Shown: positions 1-6,639 of the stretch, piece after piece
Position numbering within the stretch: the stretch's first letter is position 1
Layout: every line of letters starts with the position of its first letter
NCBI GenBank assembly: GCA_017936885.1
Contig: JAGBEO010000033.1
Span: 1-64,000 of the forward strand
Direction: 5' to 3'
Length of the DNA: 64,000 bases
Origin: Lachnospiraceae bacterium
GTDB lineage: Bacteria; Bacillota; Clostridia; Lachnospirales; Lachnospiraceae
The notes under the pieces: generated by a model
Seen by the model: only the letters and a program-made list of their open reading frames with translations
Database searches by the model: none
Told to the model about the DNA's origin: nothing
Position numbers and translations under genes: made by a program

Positions 1-130
1 CAGAGAATAAGTGTCCCAGCGGTGTGGAATCTCCAGTTACAAAAAAGCTGAGCGGGATTCGATGCCTGTTTGCCATGTGAAAGTTTATACTGTAACGCTA
101 TTATATCATATCTGTAAATATAGTAAATCC

Positions 131-250
131 CGGGAAAGTTGTTTACAAAACGGGATTTTTATATACAAAATGGGAAAGTTGTTTACAAAAGGAGATTTTC
201 ATTTATAAAATGGGAATCTTGAAGTACAAATGGGAATCTCGGATTGCAAT
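131..250. repeat. Six tandem 20-bp degenerate repeats, probable end of an IS21-type element
   Basis: Six units of exactly 20 bp follow one another without gaps, starting at 131, 151, 171, 191, 211 and 231. The consensus is roughly TGGGAA(a/t)(g/c)TT....ACAAAA. IS21-family elements carry several similar transposase-binding repeats at each end, and the complete IS21 element just to the right has the same kind of array with a 22-bp period. The last unit contains TTGCA, so a terminal CA near 248 is possible. The transposase genes would lie left of the window. The assignment to an IS end is inference; the repeat itself is directly visible. Confidence 0.6.
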
Positions 251-309
251 TCATCAAAAGAAATAATATGTAGGAACGAGGAACTGTAGTAGTGGATAAT
301 GAAAGCAAT

Positions 310-355
310 TTTTAGCCCATTATGTTATTGATATCAATAACATAATGGGCTAAAA
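310..355. repeat. Perfect 46-bp palindrome
   Basis: The two 23-base halves are exact reverse complements with no spacer (TTTTAGCCCATTATG...CATAATGGGCTAAAA). U-rich sequence precedes the stem and A-rich sequence follows it on either strand, which is the opposite of an intrinsic terminator. It lies 32 bp downstream of the 3' end of the leftward tRNA-like gene, so a role in 3' processing or termination is still possible. Confidence 0.7.
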
Positions 356-386
356 TATTAAAAATTCTATAAAATGCTTATTTAAA

Positions 387-473
387 CGCCTGCTCAGGGA
401 CTCGAACCCCTATCGCCTTTTATAGCTACGCTTGTTTTCAAGACAAGTCTCTTATCAGTTAGAGTAAGTAGGC
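387..473 (-). tRNA. tRNA-Ser(UGA)-like gene, possibly degenerate
   Basis: The minus strand folds as a class II tRNA. It has a seven-pair acceptor stem with one mismatch (GCCTACT/AGCAGGC), a G discriminator, a CTCT/AGAG D stem, a perfect CTTGT/ACAAG anticodon stem with loop CTTGAAA (anticodon TGA), a long variable arm, and a TTCGAGT T loop. The D loop (AACTGATA) lacks the conserved GG pair and the T stem has only about three or four good pairs. It could be a mobile-element tRNA or a decayed tRNA-Ser. No CCA is encoded. Confidence 0.5.
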
Positions 474-505
474 ATAAACGCTGATATTTCGACTTGAACG
501 CAAAC

Positions 506-575
506 TGATTATTACGGTGCGGCAGAGCCGCCAGTCCGGTGTGGCGTGAGCCACCTGTCCGGACTAACGGAGCCA
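506..575. repeat. Left terminal repeat array of the IS21 element
   Basis: From the TGATTAT tip inward the motif GAGCC(A) recurs about every 22-24 bp, each time with a nearby CCGG. IS21 transposase (IstA) binds multiple repeats of this kind at both ends. This is the istB-proximal end. Confidence 0.65.
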
Positions 576-588
576 CTTTATAAATTGG

Positions 589-1365
589 CTATTTTACCTG
601 TGCTGGGTCAAGCCCATAGACCTCTCTCATGGAAATGTCCTTGGAAGGATCCACACTCTCGATATCAATTTTATATGAGTCGTAAGATATACGGTCCATG
701 ATTGCATCTGCAAGAGTGCTTTCGCCACCACAGATTTGCTGATACCATTCAGATTCACGATACTGTGAACAAAAGATGGTCGAGCTTCTCTTACGTCTCT
801 TGTGAATAAGTTCAAAAAGATCCCGTGCTTCAGATTCGGTTAGTTTCAGTAATAACCATTCATCAATGATTAATAAAACCGGATTTGTATATTTCTTAAG
901 CACATTTGCAAAGTTCCCATCTGACCGGGCAGCTTGTAAATCCAAAAGCAGATCCGGCAGACGTACATATTTTACTGTGTAATACTGCTTACAGGCCTCC
1001 ATGCCAAAAGCACAGGCCATGTAAGTCTTACCACTGCCGGTTGCACCGGTAATAAAGACGTTACGGTATTCTGCGATATATTCACAGGTTGCCAGCCGGG
1101 TGATTAAAGATTTGTTTAGTTTGCGTCCTGAGGTATAATCGATTGCAGCTATGCTTGCATCCGGCTGTTCCAGTTCCGCATTTCGTATCAACCGCTTTAA
1201 CCGGTTGTTTTTGCGATTGGTGTATTCAACATCCACCAGCATACCGAACCGGTCTTCGAACGGTACTTCCGTGATTGACGGATCGTCCATCTGAATCCGA
1301 AAAGCATCTGCCATTGAAGTCAAGCGCATTTCAATAAGTTTATCAGTTGTGCTTTGATTTATCAT
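589..1365 (-). CDS. istB: IS21 transposition helper ATPase IstB
   Basis: This 258-residue AAA+ ATPase is the DnaC-like helper that IstA needs for target selection and integration. A Walker A motif (GATGSGKT) lies near residues 106-113. A Walker B-type stretch ending LLIIDEW follows near residue 170, where family members often read IIDDFG or IIDEFG. The N-terminal helices match the IstB leader. Its ATG overlaps the istA stop by 4 bp, the usual translationally coupled istAB arrangement. The length is normal for the family and I see no frameshift. Confidence 0.93.
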   Translation of the reverse strand: MINQSTTDKLIEMRLTSMADAFRIQMDDPSITEVPFEDRFGMLVDVEYTNRKNNRLKRLIRNAELEQPDASIAAIDYTSGRKLNKSLITRLATCEYIAEYRNVFITGATGSGKTYMACAFGMEACKQYYTVKYVRLPDLLLDLQAARSDGNFANVLKKYTNPVLLIIDEWLLLKLTESEARDLFELIHKRRKRSSTIFCSQYRESEWYQQICGGESTLADAIMDRISYDSYKIDIESVDPSKDISMREVYGLDPAQVK

Positions 1366-2915
1366 AATTTTTTACCTCCGTAATAACGGGCACCTCTGGT
1401 AATGCCACATGGTTTTGTGTTTTCTGTGGAACTGCCGTCTGTCAGCAATGGTTTTGGATTATCCTTCATGGATACCAGAAGATTTTTGATGCTCTTGTAG
1501 CTGGGGTTGGAACTGAATGTCAGTGCTTTTGCACACACAGCTTCCAGTTTTGCAGGCGAATACTTCTCTGCAAGTTTTAAAAGTCCCATACAGCTACGGT
1601 AGGATTGCTGTTCCACCCTGCCGGAGATAAGTATTGCATCAACTACTTTACTTGTGTTAATTCCAATCGAATCTGCCCATCTGCGGAAACGGTCTCCGTT
1701 CCACTCCAGATATTTCTGGTGGTCCGCAGGCATATGCCCCGTTACTGTTGAGTATTGCCCTGAGCGTCCATAAAGGCGCCGGTGGGATGCAATTCGGCTG
1801 TGATTAAAAAATATTTCAATCGTTGTTTCTGTTATACGCACATCGACCTTTTCTTTGATATACTGAAAGGGCACGGAGTAGTACATCTTATCTACTGCAA
1901 TGTGATAGTTGAACTGGACAGTGGCTTGTTTCCACTCACACAGTTCAAAAGGTGTAGCAGGCAACGGAGCCAGTAATGGCATTTCTTCCCCAAGAAATAA
2001 ACTGAGCCTGCTACATTCCTTTTTCTGGAATTTACGAGCATTATAGGCATCCAGTTTTTCCCTGATAGCTGCATTTAACTCAGCAAGTGAGAAAAACTGT
2101 TCATTTCGAAGGGCTGCGGTAATCCAGGTGGATATTTTTCCAACAGATCCTTCTACATTTGGTTTATCCTTGGGTCTCCGGACTCTTGCCGGAAGAATGG
2201 CGACATTATAATGTTCTGCCATCTCGTGATACGTTGTGTTCAATGCCGGTGTGTACCAATCGCTCTTCTGGCGATTTATTGCAGTAATGCAGTTATCGGA
2301 AACAAGCATGGGTGTAACACCGCCAAAGAATTGAAACATGTGGTTGTGGGCTTTGATCCAGTTATCAGTACGCTCGTTGATAAAAGCTTCCACATATGCA
2401 TACTGACTGTAGGTCAGAACACCTACAAAAATCCATGCGTCGGTAATTTCGCCGGTATCCGGGTCAATGATGTGTGCCGGATCCCCGGCCCAGTCAACTT
2501 CAATCTGTTCACCAGGATTTCTTGGGATATGCATGGTGGCTCTGCGTTTTTCTTCATCCTTTTGGAGGTAGTAGCAGAACTGGGAATACATCAGAGGTTC
2601 GTCACCGCTCATTCGGCATTCCTCACAGTATTCCACCCATAAAAGTTTTTTGTTGACTCCATTCCGGAGAAGTTCTTTCCGGATGTAGTCGTAATCAGGC
2701 ATACGTTTATTCGATGCTGACTTGTCCTTTGGAAACATAAGGTTATCAAGGACGTTATCGGTCATATCAAAGTCTAAAGGCCATCTGAGTTGTAACTCAT
2801 CCGCACGCTTTGTGACTTTGGCAACCGTGTTTCTTGAAACACCGCAGCTTGTTGCGATGTTTCGCTCGCTGAATCCCAGACTTTTAAGCCGAAGGATTTC
2901 TCGATATTTGGTCAT
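1362..2915 (-). CDS. istA: IS21 family transposase IstA
   Basis: This 517-residue DDE transposase begins with a helix-turn-helix (about residues 5-40, containing LGFSERNIATSCGVSRNTVAKV) that would bind the terminal repeats. The retroviral-integrase-type core starts near residue 135 (EVDWAGD). The second Asp is in LVSDNC and the Glu is in PNVEGSVG, so the catalytic triad appears complete. A beta-rich C-terminal part (YYSVPFQYI) is typical of IstA. The start is supported by a good AGGAGG-like site. It is full length and is followed directly by istB. Confidence 0.94.
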   Translation of the reverse strand: MTKYREILRLKSLGFSERNIATSCGVSRNTVAKVTKRADELQLRWPLDFDMTDNVLDNLMFPKDKSASNKRMPDYDYIRKELLRNGVNKKLLWVEYCEECRMSGDEPLMYSQFCYYLQKDEEKRRATMHIPRNPGEQIEVDWAGDPAHIIDPDTGEITDAWIFVGVLTYSQYAYVEAFINERTDNWIKAHNHMFQFFGGVTPMLVSDNCITAINRQKSDWYTPALNTTYHEMAEHYNVAILPARVRRPKDKPNVEGSVGKISTWITAALRNEQFFSLAELNAAIREKLDAYNARKFQKKECSRLSLFLGEEMPLLAPLPATPFELCEWKQATVQFNYHIAVDKMYYSVPFQYIKEKVDVRITETTIEIFFNHSRIASHRRLYGRSGQYSTVTGHMPADHQKYLEWNGDRFRRWADSIGINTSKVVDAILISGRVEQQSYRSCMGLLKLAEKYSPAKLEAVCAKALTFSSNPSYKSIKNLLVSMKDNPKPLLTDGSSTENTKPCGITRGARYYGGKKL

Positions 2916-2991
2916 AAGTGTGACCTCCTTTATCTGTATTCACACCGGAAGGTGCGTATCTACAGTATAAAGGAATTTATGTAATAGAGCT

Positions 2992-3091
2992 TAATAAGTG
3001 GCTCTGAATTACCGGAACTACTGGCTCTGGTGAGCCGGTACGGTGGCTCTCAAAATCCGGTCAGATGGCTCAAAGGGTGCCGGTATAATCA
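2992..3091. repeat. Right terminal repeat array of the IS21 element
   Basis: Four inverted copies of the GAGCCA...CCGG unit with a 22-23 bp period end at the ATAATCA tip. They lie upstream of istA and mirror the left-end array. The region probably also contains the istA promoter. Confidence 0.65.
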
Positions 3092-3109
3092 CGCAAACAC
3101 CATCTTAAA

Positions 3110-3329
3110 GATGATTACTGGAAGATTGGCAATCTTTTTCATTACCAATCAGGGTATATCTGCATATATATACAATACTGAAGACGATACGGACGTATAT
3201 TGCAAGGTATTAGATGCACTAGGGGATAAAAAATATGTAAAAAGTGACCAGAGTGACCAAAATATTATTTCTTTTATAAAAGAGAAAAGGACTAAAAACC
3301 TTGAAAAATCAACGCTTTCAGCCCTTTAA
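3110..3329 (+). pseudogene. Short orphan frame beside the IS insertion, possible 3' gene remnant
   Basis: An open frame of about 73 codons (MITGRLAIFFITNQ...) runs to a stop 5 bp before the prophage core. The frame stays open upstream into the IS element. If the IS and one target copy are removed, it continues for only a few codons (YFDLNAN) before a stop. I do not recognise the protein. It could be the broken end of a gene that once read across the IS site, or non-coding sequence. Confidence 0.25.
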
Positions 3330-3333
3330 TAAA

Positions 3334-3361
3334 ACTGCGGAAGATGGGACTTGAACCCACA
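3334..3361. other. attL core
   Basis: These 28 bases are identical to the sequence at 40930-40957, which contains the T arm and acceptor end of tRNA-Leu. The match stops abruptly on both sides, which defines the crossover segment. Only the 3' piece of the tRNA is present here, so this is the copy distal to the functional tRNA. Confidence 0.92.
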
Positions 3362-3398
3362 TAAAAAACTCTAAGAATACTGTGTTTTCAATGTTTCT

Positions 3399-4433
3399 CT
3401 AATTTTGTGTTGCATTTTGTGTTGCATTTTCAAAATATGAATTTATTTGATTATTGAATCGTTCTGTATAATCATCCATCGTATTTCTATATACTGCTTT
3501 CAAAATTCCATCAGAACTCCAGCCGCCACGCTGCATGATGTACTGATCCGGAATACCAAGGGCGTGCATGATACTAGCCGAGTAGTGTCGCAAATCATGA
3601 AAACGAAAATGCGGTATATCCAGTTTTTTCAAAGCAGAAGAGAAGCGAGCTGATATTTTGGAAGGTGTGATAGATACAATGGCGCCGGATTTAGGTAATA
3701 CATCAATTACGAATGATGGTAGGGTTACGTATCTATCACTCGAGGCTGTTTTGGTATTTTTCCTAATCCATTCAGCAGAATCATTCATAACAACAGCAGA
3801 GTGAATGTGAATGATATTTCCGGTGATATCTGCGCCAGTCAGTCCGCATATTTCAGATCGGCGTAGTGTGCCAAAGGCAGCAAGGTATACTGCTTTTAAC
3901 ATTTCTGTATCGGTTCGCTTGAAGTATTCTATAATACGCTGAATATCTGTTTCGGTTGGGATATATGGAATCTCTTTTTCCTTCTTTGGCAGGGCAGTGT
4001 GTAAAGTAAGCGACGGAAAGTAGACTGAAAGCATGGCAGATAGTAATCCATGTGCATTCTTAACAGTCTTCGCATCCATCTTTGTAGAAAGGGAATTTAC
4101 CCATATTTGAACGACTTCCTGTGAAAGATTTTCAAGCGTAAGCATTTGTATGTCGGAATAGTAGTTACGTCTGAGTGCTTTATATCCTCGGATCGTACTT
4201 GGGGACAGGACATTACTTTTTATATTTATGTAATTGTCCAAGGCTTTTCCAACTGTGACTTTGAGAACATCCGGCTTTTTCTTTTTGGTTACGGCATATT
4301 CTGCCGCTAGATGTTCAGATTCTCGTTTTGTCTTCGCGGTAAAAGATTCATAATGGCGCTTGCCGTGTTCATCTGTATAGTCATATACAAGAGTGCGCCA
4401 TTGACCTGATGGAAGTTTCTTCGCTGTTGCCAT
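3399..4433 (-). CDS. int: Tyrosine recombinase, phage integrase
   Basis: This 344-residue enzyme integrates and excises the prophage. Residues 1-50 form the beta-rich arm-binding domain (PSGQWRTLVYDYTDEHGKRHYESF). A SAM-like core-binding domain spans about 60-160, and the catalytic domain covers about 165-330. Catalytic residues are visible as the Arg in LRRSEICGL, the HDLRH box, and the Tyr in AVYRNTM. The gene starts with a strong AGGAGG site 7 bases before ATG. It is transcribed toward attL, 37 bp away, and its last codons contain the candidate arm-type repeats. Confidence 0.95.
   Translation of the reverse strand: MATAKKLPSGQWRTLVYDYTDEHGKRHYESFTAKTKRESEHLAAEYAVTKKKKPDVLKVTVGKALDNYINIKSNVLSPSTIRGYKALRRNYYSDIQMLTLENLSQEVVQIWVNSLSTKMDAKTVKNAHGLLSAMLSVYFPSLTLHTALPKKEKEIPYIPTETDIQRIIEYFKRTDTEMLKAVYLAAFGTLRRSEICGLTGADITGNIIHIHSAVVMNDSAEWIRKNTKTASSDRYVTLPSFVIDVLPKSGAIVSITPSKISARFSSALKKLDIPHFRFHDLRHYSASIMHALGIPDQYIMQRGGWSSDGILKAVYRNTMDDYTERFNNQINSYFENATQNATQN
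3408..3427 (+). repeat. Paired TGTTGCAT boxes, candidate integrase arm sites (left)
   Basis: Two TGTTGCAT boxes start 12 bp apart. The same 20-bp pair, with one substitution, occurs at the other prophage end at 40786-40805. In the excised circle the two pairs would flank attP. The boxes also encode the repeated ATQN-ATQN tail of the integrase. Their role as arm-type sites is inference. Confidence 0.5.
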
Positions 4434-4454
4434 AATATCATCCTCCTTTGTGGC

Positions 4455-4488
4455 ATAAAAATGCCCGGTAACTTGTATTTTTACCGGG
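4455..4488 (-). terminator. Hairpin between the lysogeny genes and int
   Basis: The minus strand reads an 8-bp perfect stem (CCCGGTAA/TTACCGGG) with a 9-base loop, followed after CA by five Ts. This fits an intrinsic terminator for the DUF4190 gene upstream. It lies 22-55 bp before the int start, so it could also affect int expression. Confidence 0.5.
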
Positions 4489-4601
4489 AGAATGATATAA
4501 TTCCATTTGTTGGGAATGGATTATATCGGTACTTCCGGTATAGTTCTATGCCGCTCCGGTGTTGGTAGCACTGGGGCGGTTTTATTTATTCTATGCGGTG
4601 G

Positions 4602-4862
4602 TTATAATATTATAAAATTATCAACGTATAAGGCACCCCATAAATAATAGAATATGCAGGTCCATGCAATGGCCACTGTGGATAAAATAACACCAATATA
4701 GGAAATTGTATTTTTATTGGTATCGGCATAGCTGATTAAACCAAGGATCAAGCCGATGATGCCTAGTATTCCGCCTATTATGTATATTCCGGTAATGATA
4801 CCAATAACCCCTAAAATGATAGAAGCGGGGCCAGCTATTGGTGCTAATTTTGATTTCTTCAT
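4602..4862 (-). CDS. DUF4190-like small membrane protein
   Basis: The 86-residue protein has two clear glycine-rich membrane segments (about residues 12-45, GPASIILGVIGIITGIYIIGG..., and 55-75). This matches the DUF4190 pattern of small two-helix membrane proteins. It is the last gene of the leftward lysogeny transcript, so it is probably made from the prophage state. Small membrane proteins in this position often block superinfection, but that function is inferred from position only. Confidence 0.6.
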   Translation of the reverse strand: MKKSKLAPIAGPASIILGVIGIITGIYIIGGILGIIGLILGLISYADTNKNTISYIGVILSTVAIAWTCIFYYLWGALYVDNFIIL

Positions 4863-4878
4863 ATAGATTTCCTTTATT

Positions 4879-5418
4879 TTATAACCCTAGAATCTGTTTT
4901 TTCTTCAAGTCAAATTCTCTTTGTGTGATTATCCCTTTATCTTTTAGTCGTTTTAGTTCTTCTAGTTTTCCATAATCATTAGATGAAGATGTTGATCCAG
5001 AGCTTTTTAATCTAGAAATCAATTCTTGAATTAAATTATATAATTTGCTAGAGTTAGTATTTTCTAAGGCTACATTAAATTTCTCTTTCATACTATCAAT
5101 CGTAATAACACCAAATGCAAGCCCTTTTTTATATGTGATGTCATTGATATTGTCCAAAAGTACTGTTTGCACAACTTCGCCGACAACCTTTTTCTGAGCC
5201 ATAATTATACGCTTATTAGTTATTGCATACGCAAAATTATTATCGTGTTTTGTCATAGATACAAAATTATGTAGCCCAACAAAACATAATAATACATCTT
5301 CACCGGAAGAAAGTTGATTTTCTATTACTGTAAAGTGTTTTAGAGTCCATGATTCTGTATTACCTTTTCCAAATTTGTTCTTTTTGCAGAAATTAAACAT
5401 TTCTTTTGCTGTTTTCAT
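4879..5418 (-). CDS. PH-like and SHOCT domain protein of the lysogeny block
   Basis: The 179-residue protein has an N-terminal bacterial PH-like region (about residues 30-130, with the AITNKRIIMAQKKVVGE strand pattern). A serine-rich linker (SSGSTSSSND) follows. A C-terminal SHOCT module (YGKLEELKRLKDKGIITQREFDLKKKQIL, about 148-178) ends the protein. SHOCT segments often mediate oligomerisation or attachment. Its ATG overlaps the stop of the next upstream gene by 4 bp, so the two are probably translationally coupled. Proteins of this architecture are common beside phage repressors. The function is not established. Confidence 0.7.
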   Translation of the reverse strand: MKTAKEMFNFCKKNKFGKGNTESWTLKHFTVIENQLSSGEDVLLCFVGLHNFVSMTKHDNNFAYAITNKRIIMAQKKVVGEVVQTVLLDNINDITYKKGLAFGVITIDSMKEKFNVALENTNSSKLYNLIQELISRLKSSGSTSSSNDYGKLEELKRLKDKGIITQREFDLKKKQILGL

Positions 5419-5654
5419 ATAGATTCTCCTTTATAATCGATCAATTTATGCGTATTTTTTTCAATTTCTTGCACATTATCTTTATCAAAATCATTTTCTG
5501 CAATATGCTTTAATGCATGACAGTAAGATTTCAACCGACTCTCTTGTGATAATCTCGCATTTAGAAATATTGTATAAGAATCATCTTCATTCTTTACTAG
5601 GTGTTCCGGTATTTTAGTATCCATATTTAAAAATTGTACATTAACATCTTCCAT
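5415..5654 (-). CDS. Small ImmA/IrrE-like protein without a full HExxH motif
   Basis: This 79-residue protein resembles the core helix of phage ImmA-type peptidases (LSQESRLKSYCHALKHIAENDF). The metal-binding HExxH reads HALKH, so the catalytic Glu is replaced and the rest of the peptidase fold is missing. The ATG at 5654 is preferred over an upstream GTG because an AAAGGGTGA site lies 5 bases before it. It lies between the repressor and the PH/SHOCT gene. It may bind the repressor or a partner without cleaving it; that is inference. Confidence 0.55.
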   Translation of the reverse strand: MEDVNVQFLNMDTKIPEHLVKNEDDSYTIFLNARLSQESRLKSYCHALKHIAENDFDKDNVQEIEKNTHKLIDYKGESI

Positions 5655-5735
5655 GTAAATCACCCTTTTGCATCATACTAAAAATCACGTCCAATAAAAC
5701 GGACTATTACTAAATTATTACTGCATTCCTTTTAG

Positions 5736-6104
5736 TTAATTAGAGCCCTTTTCTTGGTTATACAAGTTTTTCATAAATTCCATGTGTGCTTTAAAACGCT
5801 CCGGTGGCATGTTGCGTTTCATGTCGAAGAGAGAGCGCATATCTTCATCTTCAAACATTTCCTGAGCCAGTTTAGCGGTTTCTTCATTGAGATAGTAGCC
5901 TTCATTTTCTTTCTCTTTTCCGGTTAATAGGTATTCCGAAGAAACATCTAAAAAATCAGCAATTTTTTGAATTTTATCTGCACTAGGAGTTATAGTTTTA
6001 AATTTTCCTATATAACTTCGCGCAAACCCCAGTTCTTGTTCTAGTTTATTTATAGAATATCCTTTGAGTTTAGCAGCTTCTTTTACGTTTTCATATAATC
6101 CCAT
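5736..6104 (-). CDS. CI-like XRE-family repressor
   Basis: The 122-residue protein has an N-terminal XRE helix-turn-helix (about residues 8-62: KLKGYSINKLEQELGFARSYIGKF...KIQKIADFLDVSSEYLLTG). A short helical C-terminal part would serve dimerisation. There is no LexA-like autoprotease domain, so induction would need another route. The ATG has a good GGAGGA site 6 bases upstream; an in-frame TTG 15 bp earlier overlaps that site and is unlikely. It is divergent from the Cro-like gene across the operator region and probably represses both promoters. Confidence 0.88.
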   Translation of the reverse strand: MGLYENVKEAAKLKGYSINKLEQELGFARSYIGKFKTITPSADKIQKIADFLDVSSEYLLTGKEKENEGYYLNEETAKLAQEMFEDEDMRSLFDMKRNMPPERFKAHMEFMKNLYNQEKGSN

Positions 6105-6137
6105 AGTAAATTCCTCCAAATTTTGCGCAATTTACTA

Positions 6138-6165
6138 TTGACATACGTAAAATCTTGTGTATAAT
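6138..6165 (+). promoter_or_regulatory. Rightward early promoter
   Basis: A consensus -35 (TTGACA, 6138-6143) is followed by a 16-bp spacer and a consensus -10 (TATAAT, 6160-6165). An imperfect operator (CGTAAAATCTTGTG) fills the spacer. It would drive the Cro-like gene and the early region. Confidence 0.8.
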
Positions 6166-6294
6166 GTAATTAAAGGTTACGCAAGATTTTGCGAATATCT
6201 AAAGAAAAATAGCAGTTATTCTTTTTTGTTGGTGGTACTTCAAATATAGAATATTTTGCGTAACTTGTCAATATAAAATTCGCAAAATATTGCG
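6146..6294. promoter_or_regulatory. Operator array CGCAA-N4-TTGCG
   Basis: Two perfect 14-bp palindromes of the form CGCAA-N4-TTGCG lie at 6180-6193 and 6281-6294. Weaker versions lie at 6146-6159 (inside the rightward promoter) and 6247-6260 (inside the leftward promoter). A further half-site (GCGCAA, about 6125-6130) abuts the repressor gene's ribosome site. These are probably bound by the CI-like and Cro-like proteins. Confidence 0.75.
6243..6271 (-). promoter_or_regulatory. Leftward repressor promoter
   Basis: On the minus strand a consensus -35 (TTGACA, 6271-6266) is separated by 17 bp from a TATATT -10 (6248-6243). The start point would be near 6236, about 130 bases before the repressor ATG. 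It faces the rightward promoter rather than pointing away from it. Confidence 0.75.
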
Positions 6295-6315
6295 TCTACC
6301 AAAGGAGGGTTGTAT

Positions 6316-6522
6316 TTGTCAATTTATAATAAGGTAAAAGATGCGTGTAAAGAGAAAGGAACAACGGTTAATGCGTTAGAAGAAAAACTTAATTTTGCAC
6401 GTAGCAGTATCTATAAATGGAATGTTCATAATCCGAGTGTAGATAAACTGATGGCAGTAGCAAAAGAATTGAATAAGCCAATTGAGTATTTTTTAGATGA
6501 TACTACACGGACGATCCAATAA
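6316..6522 (+). CDS. Cro-like XRE-family regulator
   Basis: This 68-residue protein is almost entirely a helix-turn-helix (VKDACKEKGTTVNALEEKLNFARSSIYKWNVHNPSVDKLMAVAKELNKPIEYFL) and is related in sequence to the divergent repressor. It has no ATG. I place the start at TTG 6316, seven bases after AAAGGAGG; a TTG six bases earlier is too close to that site. It is the first gene of the rightward early transcript. Like Cro it probably represses the lysogenic promoter. Confidence 0.82.
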   Translation: MSIYNKVKDACKEKGTTVNALEEKLNFARSSIYKWNVHNPSVDKLMAVAKELNKPIEYFLDDTTRTIQ

Positions 6523-6639
6523 AACATGACAGAAAGCAAGGTGAGGAAGTGAACGAAATAGTAGCACCAAATGTCAGAGAATAATTAAGAAGAAGTGTTT
6601 AAAGAGAAGTGTTCTTACACAAAAAAGCAACGCAATGTA

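Larger units (their letters stand above)
506..3091 (-). mobile_element. Complete IS21-family insertion sequence
   Basis: The element is 2,586 bp and holds istA and istB on the minus strand. Its ends are TGATTAT on the left and ATAATCA on the right, a perfect 7-bp terminal inverted repeat with the TG...CA termini typical of IS21. Both ends continue into imperfect GAGCCA...CCGG repeats. The 7 bases immediately outside are identical on both sides (CGCAAAC at 499-505 and 3092-3098), a target-site duplication of the size expected for IS21 elements. Both genes are intact, so the element looks recent and possibly active. Confidence 0.9.

Noticed and set aside
1782-2970. Plus-strand reading frames inside istA
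   Set aside because: They run antisense to a clear transposase, have no ribosome sites and resemble no family.
4550-4582. GC-rich hairpin with trailing Ts on the plus strand downstream of the leftward lysogeny genes
   Set aside because: No plus-strand gene precedes it, and the minus strand lacks a T run, so I do not call it a terminator.
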